From a virus, in IMG/VR virus record IMGVR_UViG_3300032323_000758, positions 1-26,702 of that record: a DNA stretch of 26,702 nucleotides. One strand, 5' to 3'. Positions 19,368 to 26,702 of this stretch are shown piece after piece (positions within the stretch are counted from its first letter, which is position 1; each line of letters begins with the position of its first letter). The notes under the pieces were generated by a model. The model saw nothing but the letters and a program-made list of their open reading frames with translations. It did no database searches and was not told where the DNA came from. The position numbers were made by a program, and so were the translations under genes.

Positions 19368-20735
19368 ATGCCGGGCGTAGTTGTCCCATTTCAGGGTTGG
19401 GGCTCGTTCGGCTGGGGCGAGGCTCCGTGGGGGTACTCCGGTATCCTCAACACTGGCGCAACGGGCTCCGTTGGGTCCGTCACTGTATCCGCCAAGGCTG
19501 TTGTACCTGTAACGGGAGTTTCGGCAACGGGCTCAGTGGGCACTGTTGCTGTTAAGTGTTCTGCAAATGTAAACGTGAGTGGCGTATCTGCCACTGGGCA
19601 GGTCGGCACCGTAACGGTTCTTGCTGGAAGCGTTACCGCTCAAGTAACTGGTGTTGCTGGAACCGGAGGGGTCGGCTCCGTAACCGTGAAGGGGGCGGCA
19701 AGGGTTGTTGTTTCTGGCGTGAGCGCAACAGGCTCAGCAGGAACAATCACAGTTATAGGCAAGGCCAATGTTCCCGTAAGTGGCGTTTCCGCAACGGGGC
19801 AGGTTGGCACCGCAACCGTATCCGGCAGGGCAATTGTGCCCGTCACAGGGGTTTCTGCAACTGGTTCGGCAGGGTCTGTTACGGTACGAGGGGTTGCAAA
19901 TGTTGCTGTTTCTGGCGCAAGCGCGACTGGCTCGGTAGGCACAGTCGCAGTCAAAGCGGGTGTTAGTGTCACCGTTGTTGGCGTCTCGGGAACTGGTCAG
20001 GCCGGGACAATAGCAGTATCCGCCAAGGCGAATGTTAATGTTACTGGCGTTTCTGCAACAGGCGCGGCAGGTACAGTTGTAGCAAAGGGTGCGGCAGTTG
20101 TTGCTGTTACGGGGCTTCAGGCTACAGGATCTCCGGGGTCTGTAACTGTATCTGGCGATGCCAATGTTGGCGTAAGCGGAGTGCAGGCCACTGGCAGTGC
20201 CGGGACAGTTGATGTCGATATAAATTCCATTATCCCTGTTTCTGGCGTTTCTGCAACCGTAAGTTCTGGATCGGTTGGGGTTATCGGGGATGCGAATGTT
20301 GATGTAACCGGGGTTTCAGCCCTTGGAGAAGTTGGAACTGTAGAGGTTTCAACAGACCAATCGATTGATGTTGTTGGCGTCTCTGCCACAACGACGGTCG
20401 GCAGTGTTATAATCAAGATAAACTCAGTCATCCCTGTAACGGGCGTTGAAGCAACAGGGGCGGCTGGCGATGTCCTTGTAAGACTTGGCGTCACGGTCGA
20501 TGTAACGGGTGTTCAGGCAACAGGTTATGTGAATGATAACCTCCTCATCTGGGGCCTCATCGACACAAACCAAACCCCTGATTGGACTGGCATATCGGAT
20601 GGTCAAACCCCGAACTGGACGCCCATCACTGGCAGTCAAACCCCCGGATGGGTATCGGTTGTTGATTCTCAGACCCCGAATTGGACGCCAATCAACGACT
20701 CAGATTCTGTAACTTGGACGCAAATAGCGGCATAG
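19368..20735 (+). CDS. Repeat-built fibre-like virion protein
   Basis: This 455-aa protein has three parts. The N-terminus (1-25) carries Trp/Gly-rich GWGSFGWGEAPWG, a motif also seen in the tail-hub protein at 23308. Residues 26-392 are an array of a 22-residue unit, V(T/S)GVSATGS.GTV.V at its core, fifteen full copies and two partial ones, alternating short strands and Gly turns as in a solenoid or extended beta fibre. The end (about 398-455) has five 11-residue units starting QTP.W, rich in Trp and Thr. No cysteine-rich, enzymatic or transmembrane part is seen. It probably forms an extended spike, fibre or whisker on the virion; no certain homologue family is named. The array is in frame throughout. 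Confidence 0.8.
   Translation: MPGVVVPFQGWGSFGWGEAPWGYSGILNTGATGSVGSVTVSAKAVVPVTGVSATGSVGTVAVKCSANVNVSGVSATGQVGTVTVLAGSVTAQVTGVAGTGGVGSVTVKGAARVVVSGVSATGSAGTITVIGKANVPVSGVSATGQVGTATVSGRAIVPVTGVSATGSAGSVTVRGVANVAVSGASATGSVGTVAVKAGVSVTVVGVSGTGQAGTIAVSAKANVNVTGVSATGAAGTVVAKGAAVVAVTGLQATGSPGSVTVSGDANVGVSGVQATGSAGTVDVDINSIIPVSGVSATVSSGSVGVIGDANVDVTGVSALGEVGTVEVSTDQSIDVVGVSATTTVGSVIIKINSVIPVTGVEATGAAGDVLVRLGVTVDVTGVQATGYVNDNLLIWGLIDTNQTPDWTGISDGQTPNWTPITGSQTPGWVSVVDSQTPNWTPINDSDSVTWTQIAA
19443..20540 (+). repeat. Tandem 66-bp (22-codon) repeat array
   Basis: From 19509 to 20501 there are exactly fifteen units: fourteen of 66 bp and one (the second) of 69 bp, with partial units at either end. At protein level the first half of each unit (GVSATGS.GTV) is conserved and the second half varies. 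At DNA level copies differ at many third positions, so the array is old rather than freshly amplified. The array lies wholly inside the fibre-like gene. Confidence 0.92.
20571..20732 (+). repeat. Tandem 33-bp (11-codon) QTPxW repeats
   Basis: Units start at 20571, 20604, 20637, 20670 and 20703, exactly 33 bp apart. The first four encode QTP(D/N/G)W and then five or six variable residues; the fifth has DSVTW in place of QTPNW. They form the C-terminal end of the fibre-like protein, next to the 66-bp array. Confidence 0.9.
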
Positions 20736-20739
20736 GAAA

Positions 20740-22695
20740 ATGGCATCAACTTATTCTCCCAATCTTCGCCTTGAACTGATCGGCACTGGTGAACAGCAGG
20801 GCACATGGGGCTCTACCACCAACACCAACCTCGGCACTCTCATTGAAGAGGCTATCGGCGGTTATGTGTCTGTAACCGTGTCGGATGTTGCCGACACCAC
20901 TCTCACGACAAGCAATGGCTCCGCAGACCAGTCTCGCAATATGGTGATTAATCTTACGGGGGCTCTCACAGCCACTCGTAATGTGATTTGCCCCGCGATT
21001 GAAAAGCTCTATGTCGTGAAGAACGCCACAACTGGCGGTCAGTCGGTTGTTTTCAAAGTGAGTGGTCAGACGGGCGTTACGGTCCCCAATGGCATTATCG
21101 AATTTGTTTATGTGGACGGAACGGACGCCCGCTCCATCACGGGCTCTATCGCAATCCAAGATGCCAACAATGTAGCCATCACTGGCGGCAGCATCACGGG
21201 CATCACGGATCTTGCTGTTGCAGATGGTGGCACTGGTGCATCCAATGCTACATCAGCCCGAACCAATCTTGGGATCGGCACGATTGGAACCCAGAACGCG
21301 AATGCCGTTGCAATCACTGGCGGCACGATTGTTGCGAATGCCTCCAGCCTGAGCGTGAGAGACAGCGATGGATCGAATATCCTTTCGATTGCTGTTGGAT
21401 CGAACCTCACAGCGAACACAATCCTTACGCTCACCACTGGTGCCACATCAAATAGAACTCTCGATATCTCTGCATCAAATGTGACAATCTCCACTGCTGG
21501 TGCCGCACTCATTGACGATGCTGATGCCTCTACTCAGCGCACAACGCTCGGCCTCGGAACGATTTCTACGCAAAACGCAAATGCCGTTGCGATCACTGGT
21601 GGATCGATATCCGGCATTACAGATCTTGCTGTTGCTGATGGCGGCACTGGTGCATCTGATGCAACAACTGCAAGAACCAATCTTGGAATCGGTACGCTTG
21701 GTACGCAGAATGCCAACGCAGTTGCGATCACTGGCGGTACAATTGTTGCGAATGCTTCTGGCATCTCGATCAGGGATGCTGACGCTTCGAACGTGATGAC
21801 AATAGCTGTGGGCTCAAACCTCACAGCCAACACAGTGTTGACACTCACCACTGGCGCAACATCAAATAGAACACTTGATATTTCTGCCTCGAACGTGACG
21901 ATTTCCACCGCTGGTGCGGCTCTTATCGATGACGCGGATGCCTCCGCTCAGCGCACCACACTTGGTCTCGGCACAATCGCGACACAGAATGCGAACGCAG
22001 TGAGCATTACTGGCGGCTCCGTAACTGGCATCACTGACTTGGCTCTTGCTGATGGCGGCACGGGCGCAAGTCTTGCTGACCCGAATGCGAACGCGGTTCT
22101 TGGGTGGAATGACACAGCAGGAGCAATGACTTTCCTGACTGCCGGAACAGGCATCACGATAAACGCCACATCAAACACCATCTCTTCAACCGTTACAAGT
22201 GATATTCCGGTTGCTTCTGTCATACCGTATGCAGGAACATCAGCACCTACTGGATGGCTTCTGTGCTTTGGTCAGGCAGTAAGCCGCACCACTTATGCGT
22301 CTCTTTTTGCAGTGGTAAGCACGACTTACGGCGTTGGTGACGGTTCCACAACATTCAACCTTCCTGACCTTCGTGGCCGTGTTGTTGCTGGCGAAGACGA
22401 TATGGGCGGCACATCCGCCAATCGACTTACGAACCAGAGTGGTGGTGTAGATGGTGACGTTTTGGGTGCCGCTGGCGGTTCAGAAACGCACACCCTTACA
22501 ACCGCACAACTTGCAGCGCACACGCATACCGTTCCATATGCAACATCTTCGGCTGGTTCAGGCTTGCCGCGCTATGAAACTAACAGCACCGACCCCGAAG
22601 GAAATACTGCCGTAAACACAGGTTCGGCGGGTTCCGGTTCGGCCCACAATAACGTGCAGCCAACATTTATTCTTAATTACATCATTAAAACTTAA
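20740..22695 (+). CDS. Tail fibre with 138-aa repeats and C-terminal tail-collar domain
   Basis: This 651-aa protein is a probable host-recognition fibre. Residues 1-130 (YSPNLRLELIGTGEQQGTWG, NTNLGTLIEEAIGGYVS) are a virion-attachment domain type common in phage fibres. Residues about 146-450 hold repeats of 138 aa: AITGGSI.GITDLAVADGGT, GASNATSARTNLGIGT, then IVANAS...LSIAVGSNLTANT and TLDISASNVTISTAGAALID. Residues about 488-651 are a tail-collar domain (IPYAGTSAPTGWLLCFGQAV, DGSTTFNLPDLRGRVVAG, TTAQLAAHTHTVPYA, NNVQPTFILNYIIKT), typical of short fibre tips with His-x-His metal-binding trimers. A 72-aa protein follows after 9 nt and could be a fibre chaperone. Confidence 0.92.
   Translation: MASTYSPNLRLELIGTGEQQGTWGSTTNTNLGTLIEEAIGGYVSVTVSDVADTTLTTSNGSADQSRNMVINLTGALTATRNVICPAIEKLYVVKNATTGGQSVVFKVSGQTGVTVPNGIIEFVYVDGTDARSITGSIAIQDANNVAITGGSITGITDLAVADGGTGASNATSARTNLGIGTIGTQNANAVAITGGTIVANASSLSVRDSDGSNILSIAVGSNLTANTILTLTTGATSNRTLDISASNVTISTAGAALIDDADASTQRTTLGLGTISTQNANAVAITGGSISGITDLAVADGGTGASDATTARTNLGIGTLGTQNANAVAITGGTIVANASGISIRDADASNVMTIAVGSNLTANTVLTLTTGATSNRTLDISASNVTISTAGAALIDDADASAQRTTLGLGTIATQNANAVSITGGSVTGITDLALADGGTGASLADPNANAVLGWNDTAGAMTFLTAGTGITINATSNTISSTVTSDIPVASVIPYAGTSAPTGWLLCFGQAVSRTTYASLFAVVSTTYGVGDGSTTFNLPDLRGRVVAGEDDMGGTSANRLTNQSGGVDGDVLGAAGGSETHTLTTAQLAAHTHTVPYATSSAGSGLPRYETNSTDPEGNTAVNTGSAGSGSAHNNVQPTFILNYIIKT
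21175..22080 (+). repeat. 414-bp (138-codon) repeat in the fibre gene
   Basis: Equivalent points fall at 21175, 21589 and 22003, exactly 414 bp apart: two full units and the start of a third, cut after the DGGTGAS motif. The two full units are highly similar in protein (ISASNVTISTAGAALIDDAD in both) but differ at third positions. Direct repeats of this size in a fibre gene invite recombination and unit gain or loss. Confidence 0.9.
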
Positions 22696-22704
22696 GGTAC
22701 GGAA

Positions 22705-22923
22705 ATGAAGGTTACAGTTGTTTTTGAGGATGGCGTGATTGTTGTTGACCTTGTTCCAAAGTTTGGGTTTGTGTTTGAAGGCATAGACCCAAGCTGGCTC
22801 GTTATTCAGTGGCAAGGGGATTATGGATGGGTTGATGTTAAACACGGTGATCGTTTATGGATCACAGACCCTGCTTTTGTGCAGCCATATATTGACCTCT
22901 GGAACAGCAAGCCACTTGAATAA
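22705..22923 (+). CDS. Small acidic protein after the tail fibre, function unknown
   Basis: This 72-aa protein has KVTVVFEDGVIVVDLVPKFG, a Trp-rich middle IDPSWLVIQWQGDYGWVDVK and HGDRLWITDPAFVQPYIDLW. The beta-strand then helix layout and several Trp residues suggest a small folded domain. Similar small proteins often follow tail-fibre genes in phages; some genes in that place are fibre assembly chaperones, but nothing in this sequence proves it. It lies 9 nt after the collar-fibre stop, with AAGG upstream, so it is probably translated from the same mRNA. Confidence 0.8.
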   Translation: MKVTVVFEDGVIVVDLVPKFGFVFEGIDPSWLVIQWQGDYGWVDVKHGDRLWITDPAFVQPYIDLWNSKPLE

Positions 22924-22940
22924 TAAGGGTGTAAATAAAG

Positions 22941-23297
22941 ATGATTGAAGAACTCATCGCGATGGTGTTTCGGACTCGCAACCAAGCGCATCTCGCACAT
23001 TGGAAGACGAAATCCTATGCTGAGCATCAGGCTCTTGGATCATTCTACGACGATCTTATCGACGGCCTCGACAAGCTTGTAGAGGCTTGTCAGGGATCAA
23101 AGGGGATCATCGGTCACGTTGATCTGTCCTGCAAGGATGAGTCTGTGGAGATCATTAAGTGCCTCACGGATGATGCCAACTGGATCTCCCGCAACCGCGC
23201 CAAGATCGGTCATGGTGTCCCGGCACTCGAAAACATCCTTGACGAGATCGTTGGGATCTACCTCACCACCCTCTACAAACTGAAGAACCTTTCTTAA
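22941..23297 (+). CDS. Four-helix, ferritin/Dps-like phage protein (DUF5856-like)
   Basis: This 118-aa protein is all helix: ELIAMVFRTRNQAHLAHWKT, SYAEHQALGSFYDDLIDGLD, LVEACQGSKG, and later NWISRNRAKIGHGVPALENI and DEIVGIYLTTLYKLKNL. The first two helices with AHLAHWKT-S-AEHQAL-FYDDL resemble the Dps/ferritin type and the phage family I know as DUF5856. The usual Dps metal ligands (HxxxD-x-E patterns) are only partly present, with H17, H20, H28 and D38, so iron handling is uncertain. The role in the tail module is unknown. It could be an accessory virion protein or affect the host cell. The fold call is moderately sure, the function open. Confidence 0.78.
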   Translation: MIEELIAMVFRTRNQAHLAHWKTKSYAEHQALGSFYDDLIDGLDKLVEACQGSKGIIGHVDLSCKDESVEIIKCLTDDANWISRNRAKIGHGVPALENILDEIVGIYLTTLYKLKNLS

Positions 23298-23307
23298 GGG
23301 CATTTAA

Positions 23308-25488
23308 ATGCTCGCCAAAATCAAATTACAGCCGGGTATTAACAGAGACTCAACCAACTACGCAAACAGCGGTGGTTGGTTTGACTCCGATTATATTCGC
23401 TTCAGAAATGGCTTGCCCGAGAAGATTGGCGGCTGGACAAGGATCTATTCCAATCAGGAAGCCCTTATCGGTGTGTGCCGCAAGCTGTATGATTGGTCGA
23501 GCCTGATCGGCACTCAATATCTTGCCTGCCCAACAAACATCAAATTCTATGTCGATAACACATCGAATATCGTTGATATCACCCCGCTTCGCCGCACCGT
23601 AACGCTTGGCAACAACCCAATCGCGACAACCAACACCTCGAATGTCATCACGATCACCGACATAAACCACGGTGCCATATTGGGTGACTACATCACAATT
23701 TCGGGGTCCTCAAATGTGAATGGCATTCTTTCGACCGCCATCAACAAAGAGTTTGTTGTGTCGAATGTGATTAACGTGGATGCCTATAGCGTAACAACAA
23801 CAGGCACCGCCACATCCACCGGGTCTGGTGGCGGCGCGAGTGTGGTTGTGGAGTATCAATTCCACCCCGGTATTGCTCAAACAGCCGTTTTTGAAGGCTG
23901 GGGCTCAGGCCCGTGGGGTGGCGTATCTGGATCTTACGGCTGGGGATTCGGCCCCGCAACTACCCTCACGACATACTACAGCGGCCTATGGACAGTGGAC
24001 AACTATGGCGAGGACATGATTGCCTGTCCGCGCGACCTTACCAACGGTTATGTTCTTGGCAATAATCCAATCGCCACCACAAACACAAGCAACGTCATCA
24101 CCGTCACGCAAGCCAACCATGCGTTCTCGAATGGCAACGCAATTATAATCGGTAATGTAACGAGTGAGATTGGCGGGATTCCAGTAGGTCAGCTTAATGG
24201 CACTCAGACAATCACGGTTGTGAATGCCAACGCCTACAGCTTCACCGTGGCGAACACAGCTACTTCGAGCGCTTCTGGTGGCACAGGTGCTTATGCGTTT
24301 ACATCCTCCATCATTTATTGGGACATCACTGATGATGACGGCCCCGCAGTAAGTTTGAGCAATCTTGGGTCTGCATATGCGAAAAAGTATCTTCCGTATG
24401 TGGCTGCTGAAGTCATGGTTTCGGACCAGAACCGTCAGGTTATTGCATATGGGTGCAATCCATATGACGTTACGCAAGAACAAGACGCGATGATTGTGAG
24501 GTGGTCTGATTCTTCTGACCCCACAAACTGGGACATTGCCGACACCACCAAGACATCCGGTGAACAGAGGCTTTCTTCGGGGTCTTATATCGTCACTGCA
24601 ATCCAGAACCGCGAAGAGATCCTTATCTGGACCGATTCATCGCTCTACACAATGACTTATGTGGGGCCTCCAACAGGCTATGGATTTAATCTTGTTGGTA
24701 CAAATTTCGATATTATTGGCCCGAATGCCAAGATCGTGACTGGTGCGGTTGCATACTGGATGGGCACAAACAACTTCTACGCCTACAATGGTAAGGTTGA
24801 GCCCATGCCCTGCACCGTCAGGGATTATGTGTTTCTTGATCTTAGCAAGGACGATGGCGATAAGGTTTATTGCTCAGCCGATTCCGGCAACAATGAGATC
24901 ATCTGGTTCTACCCTTCTGAAAGCCAAGGCGGAACTCCCGGTTTCCGCGAAGTTGACCGTTATGTTGTTTACAACTATGCGGAGGGTGCGTGGTATTATG
25001 GTTCTATGGCCAGAACGGCATGGATTGACAGGCGCACACACCCGACCCCGCGTTCTGTGAGCCCCGATGGGTATCTCTATAATCAAGAGACGGGCTTTGA
25101 TGACGGCTCCACAAACCCGGCATCTCCAATCAATGCCTATATCCAGTCCAGCCCGATTGAAATCGAAGACGGCAACAACTTCCTGTTTATCAATCGCGTT
25201 ATTCCTGACCTAACATTCCGCAATTCCACAACCAACAACGGCACTCAGCCCATCGTTAAGTTCACCATCAAGCCGCAGGATTATCCGGGCGGGGAGATTG
25301 GTGTTGGGGACGAAAGGAATGTGCAGAGGAATAGTGCCGCAACACTGAACGTGAACAGGTTCACCAACCAAGTGTTTACACGACTTCGTGCAAGGTCTGT
25401 GGCTCTTCGTGTTGAGAGTGATGTTATTAATGTTTCTTGGCGTCTCGGGGTTCCAAGATTTGATATGCGGCAGGATGGACGCAAATGA
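23308..25488 (+). CDS. Tail hub / DNA-stabilisation protein (P22 gp10-like, tail-tubular-B-like)
   Basis: This 726-aa protein opens with LAKIKLQPGINRDSTNYANS and GGWFDSDYIRFRNGLPEKIG, a start I recognise from the large tail-hub proteins of podoviruses related to P22 gp10 (packaged DNA stabilisation) and T7 gp12. A large beta-propeller-like body follows (DSSDPTNWDIADT, LLIWTDSSLYTMTYVGPPTG, YWMGTNNFYAYNGKVEPMPC). Two inserted modules at residues 100-165 and 250-330 begin with the same LGNNPIATTNTSNVIT and carry NHA/NHG beta motifs like those in the 8219 and 8709 genes. EGWGSGPWGGVSGSYGWGFG lies between them. The protein should plug the DNA exit and hold the fibres. It overlaps the next gene by 4 nt (ATGA). 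Confidence 0.87.
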   Translation: MLAKIKLQPGINRDSTNYANSGGWFDSDYIRFRNGLPEKIGGWTRIYSNQEALIGVCRKLYDWSSLIGTQYLACPTNIKFYVDNTSNIVDITPLRRTVTLGNNPIATTNTSNVITITDINHGAILGDYITISGSSNVNGILSTAINKEFVVSNVINVDAYSVTTTGTATSTGSGGGASVVVEYQFHPGIAQTAVFEGWGSGPWGGVSGSYGWGFGPATTLTTYYSGLWTVDNYGEDMIACPRDLTNGYVLGNNPIATTNTSNVITVTQANHAFSNGNAIIIGNVTSEIGGIPVGQLNGTQTITVVNANAYSFTVANTATSSASGGTGAYAFTSSIIYWDITDDDGPAVSLSNLGSAYAKKYLPYVAAEVMVSDQNRQVIAYGCNPYDVTQEQDAMIVRWSDSSDPTNWDIADTTKTSGEQRLSSGSYIVTAIQNREEILIWTDSSLYTMTYVGPPTGYGFNLVGTNFDIIGPNAKIVTGAVAYWMGTNNFYAYNGKVEPMPCTVRDYVFLDLSKDDGDKVYCSADSGNNEIIWFYPSESQGGTPGFREVDRYVVYNYAEGAWYYGSMARTAWIDRRTHPTPRSVSPDGYLYNQETGFDDGSTNPASPINAYIQSSPIEIEDGNNFLFINRVIPDLTFRNSTTNNGTQPIVKFTIKPQDYPGGEIGVGDERNVQRNSAATLNVNRFTNQVFTRLRARSVALRVESDVINVSWRLGVPRFDMRQDGRK

Positions 25489-25742
25489 CAACGAATTCTG
25501 CGCTACCACTCCCCCCAAAAGACTACAGTCAAGAATATATGAATAGGTTGCTCAAGCAGCTTAGTCTTGTCATTGCAAAAATTAACGCCGTTCGGCCACT
25601 CACCGTTGGTTCAGACTTGAGCCAGCAAACGGTTGGATATCCAATTTCGGGCCTCACAATTGTGAACGTCCCGACCTCTTCCGCAAACCTACCTTCCGGC
25701 AGTGTGTGGTCCGATGGCGGCACACTCAAGATTGTGAGCTAA
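25485..25742 (+). CDS. Small tail-module protein, function unknown
   Basis: This 85-aa protein starts in the stop of the tail-hub gene (ATGA overlap). An N-terminal Pro-rich piece (LPLPPKDYSQEYMNRLLKQL) leads into a helix (SLVIAKINAVRPL), followed by a Gly/Ser/Thr-rich end GYPISGLTIVNVPTSSANLP and SGSVWSDGGTLKIVS. The last block looks like the short beta end of phage minor tail proteins. Small proteins of this plan that follow tail-hub genes are common in podovirus-like genomes; none has a proven role that I can name. It may be a trimeric short-fibre or plug piece. Coding is supported by the overlap and clean frame. Confidence 0.75.
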   Translation: MTTNSALPLPPKDYSQEYMNRLLKQLSLVIAKINAVRPLTVGSDLSQQTVGYPISGLTIVNVPTSSANLPSGSVWSDGGTLKIVS

Positions 25743-25743
25743 A

Positions 25744-26702
25744 ATGTATTTCAGCAATATCCCTCAGAACTTCGGTCTTGCACCTGAACAAGACCCCAAT
25801 CAACTTATGCAAACGCCTGTTCTGGGCTATAATCAAGGCATTGGAGGCATCCAGCCCCAGCAGAGGAATGAGTACCAACCTGCACCGCAGCTTGGGAATC
25901 TTGGTGGTGCAAATGCCACCACATCCGGCCTTGGCGGGAAATCAATCACACCCTTGATGCCCTACAGCAAGAAGGGTCCGGGCCAGACCATGCGTGGTGG
26001 TGGTGAGGTGAGTGCCACCGAGCCGGGTTATCTCGACTATCTCGCCACAGTGGCCCGCAATGCCGCAGATAAGGCAACCTTCGGCACTGCCAAATATGGG
26101 ATGGCCGCTGGTGATTATAGCTATGACGCTCTCATGGATATGATGGGCTATGAAAGCGAAGCCGATTATTTCCGCTCCCTTGCCGAGCATGAAAATGCGC
26201 TCAAAGAGGGTGAAGAACAGATGCCAACGGCTGCATTGGTTGGTGATGTTATCGGGTATGCGGCACCATATTTCGCAATTGGCCCCGCAGAGGCCGCTCT
26301 TTCGGGTCTTGGAGCCTTGAGCAACTACGGAACAAAGGCAGTTTCTCTTGCTCATCTTGCCCGCCGCAGCATGGGTTATGCAGGTGGTGGGATTGTGAAG
26401 CAGAATCTCGCAAAGGGCGGTGTGGTTGCTGGGGGTATTGCAGCGCTTCGGGGTCAGCATCCTGACCCTAGATCAGCCCTTGATGCCTACGACAGAACAT
26501 TCGGCCCTGACGCCACAGCAGAACTCATGCGCTCCTACGCCGATGGCGGTGTGGTGAGTGGCCCCGGCTCTGGGGTTGCGGATCTGATCCCCGGCTCCAT
26601 TGATGGCCGCGAGGATGTGAGGATTGCAAGCGGTGAGTATGTTATTCCGGCTTGGGCTGTCGCCACACTTGGCGATGGCTCCACAGAGGCTGGTGCTAGA
26701 GT
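25744..26702 (+). CDS. Large virion protein, N-terminal 319 residues (runs off right edge)
   Basis: Open from the ATG at 25744, one base after the preceding stop, to the end of the window. The N-terminus is Asn/Gln/Gly-rich (MYFSNIPQNFGLAPEQDPNQ). A helical part has DYLATVARNAADKATFGTAK and YESEADYFRSLAEHE. A hydrophobic segment LVGDVIGYAAPYFAIGPAEA lies near 164-183. Then come GG-type motifs YAGGGIVKQ, LAKGGVVAGG and YADGGVVSGPGSG, and DLIPGSIDGREDVRIASGEY followed by VIPAWAV. The GPGSG...SGEYVIPA block is a common one in phage tape-measure and internal virion proteins. An ejected inner or virion protein is likely. An opposite-strand open frame over 25942-26460 is a shadow. Confidence 0.78.
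   Translation, partial: MYFSNIPQNFGLAPEQDPNQLMQTPVLGYNQGIGGIQPQQRNEYQPAPQLGNLGGANATTSGLGGKSITPLMPYSKKGPGQTMRGGGEVSATEPGYLDYLATVARNAADKATFGTAKYGMAAGDYSYDALMDMMGYESEADYFRSLAEHENALKEGEEQMPTAALVGDVIGYAAPYFAIGPAEAALSGLGALSNYGTKAVSLAHLARRSMGYAGGGIVKQNLAKGGVVAGGIAALRGQHPDPRSALDAYDRTFGPDATAELMRSYADGGVVSGPGSGVADLIPGSIDGREDVRIASGEYVIPAWAVATLGDGSTEAGAR

Noticed and set aside
19443-20732. CRISPR-like array
   Set aside because: The repeats are in-frame coding units of 22 and 11 codons without conserved DNA repeats and unique spacers.
25942-26460. 172-codon minus-strand open frame near the right edge
   Set aside because: The + strand is open from 25744 to the end with recognisable phage motifs (SGEYVIPA, GG motifs); the reverse frame is a shadow.

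Overview
The window is a contiguous piece (virion-structure and lysis modules) of a tailed double-stranded DNA bacteriophage or prophage, almost certainly podovirus-like. The reasons are a large terminase, a long P22-type portal (777 aa), a P22 gp4-like connector, a phage adaptor-type connector and a P22 gp10-like or tail-hub protein. No sheath, baseplate or long siphovirus tail-tube genes are seen. The set of small conserved genes resembles phage genomes known mostly from marine and freshwater metagenomes. Base composition is moderate (near 50% GC by eye) and the host cannot be named from the sequence. All genes but one are on the + strand, and many neighbours overlap by 1-8 nt (ATGA, TAATG, GTGA, TTGA junctions), so most of the window should behave as a few long operons.

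Layout. 1-331: the end of a stand-alone DnaA domain IV-like DNA-binding protein, overlapping a complete tRNA-Thr(UGU) gene with encoded CCA. 332-7866: packaging and head module: promoter-like TATAAT, large terminase, portal, a 61-aa protein, a phage GroES co-chaperonin, a scaffold-like protein, two conserved head-module proteins and the major capsid protein, closed by a perfect intrinsic terminator. 7867-10675: a structured leader RNA, then small virion-type proteins, including a tandem paralogous pair of 161-aa proteins and several very basic proteins. 10678-12299: lysis cassette (XhlA-like coiled-coil membrane protein, M15 peptidase endolysin, two-TM holin candidate, one-TM membrane protein), split by an HNH endonuclease gene on the minus strand. 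12296-15548: basic proteins and a 971-aa low-complexity protein carrying a SleB-type cell-wall hydrolase domain. 15635-18481: head-tail connector and adaptor genes mixed with small basic Gly-rich proteins. 18481-18924: an endonuclease VII-type HNH gene. 18926-25742: tail and fibre module with an 11-aa repeat array, a 22-aa repeat array, a 138-aa repeat in a tail-collar fibre, a ferritin-like small protein and the tail-hub protein. 25744-26702: start of a large virion protein that runs off the right edge.

How it works together: terminase and portal package DNA into a shell built from the capsid protein on the scaffold, probably with folding help from host GroEL plus the phage GroES. The connectors close the head and join the tail hub and collar fibre, which find the host. 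A virion-associated SleB hydrolase may open the wall at entry. Holin, endolysin and accessory membrane proteins lyse the cell. The least explained parts are the structured RNAs at 7905-7976 and 15561-15620, the set of short basic GG-motif proteins threaded through the structural genes, and the two HNH genes that share an N-terminal zinc-ribbon arrangement.
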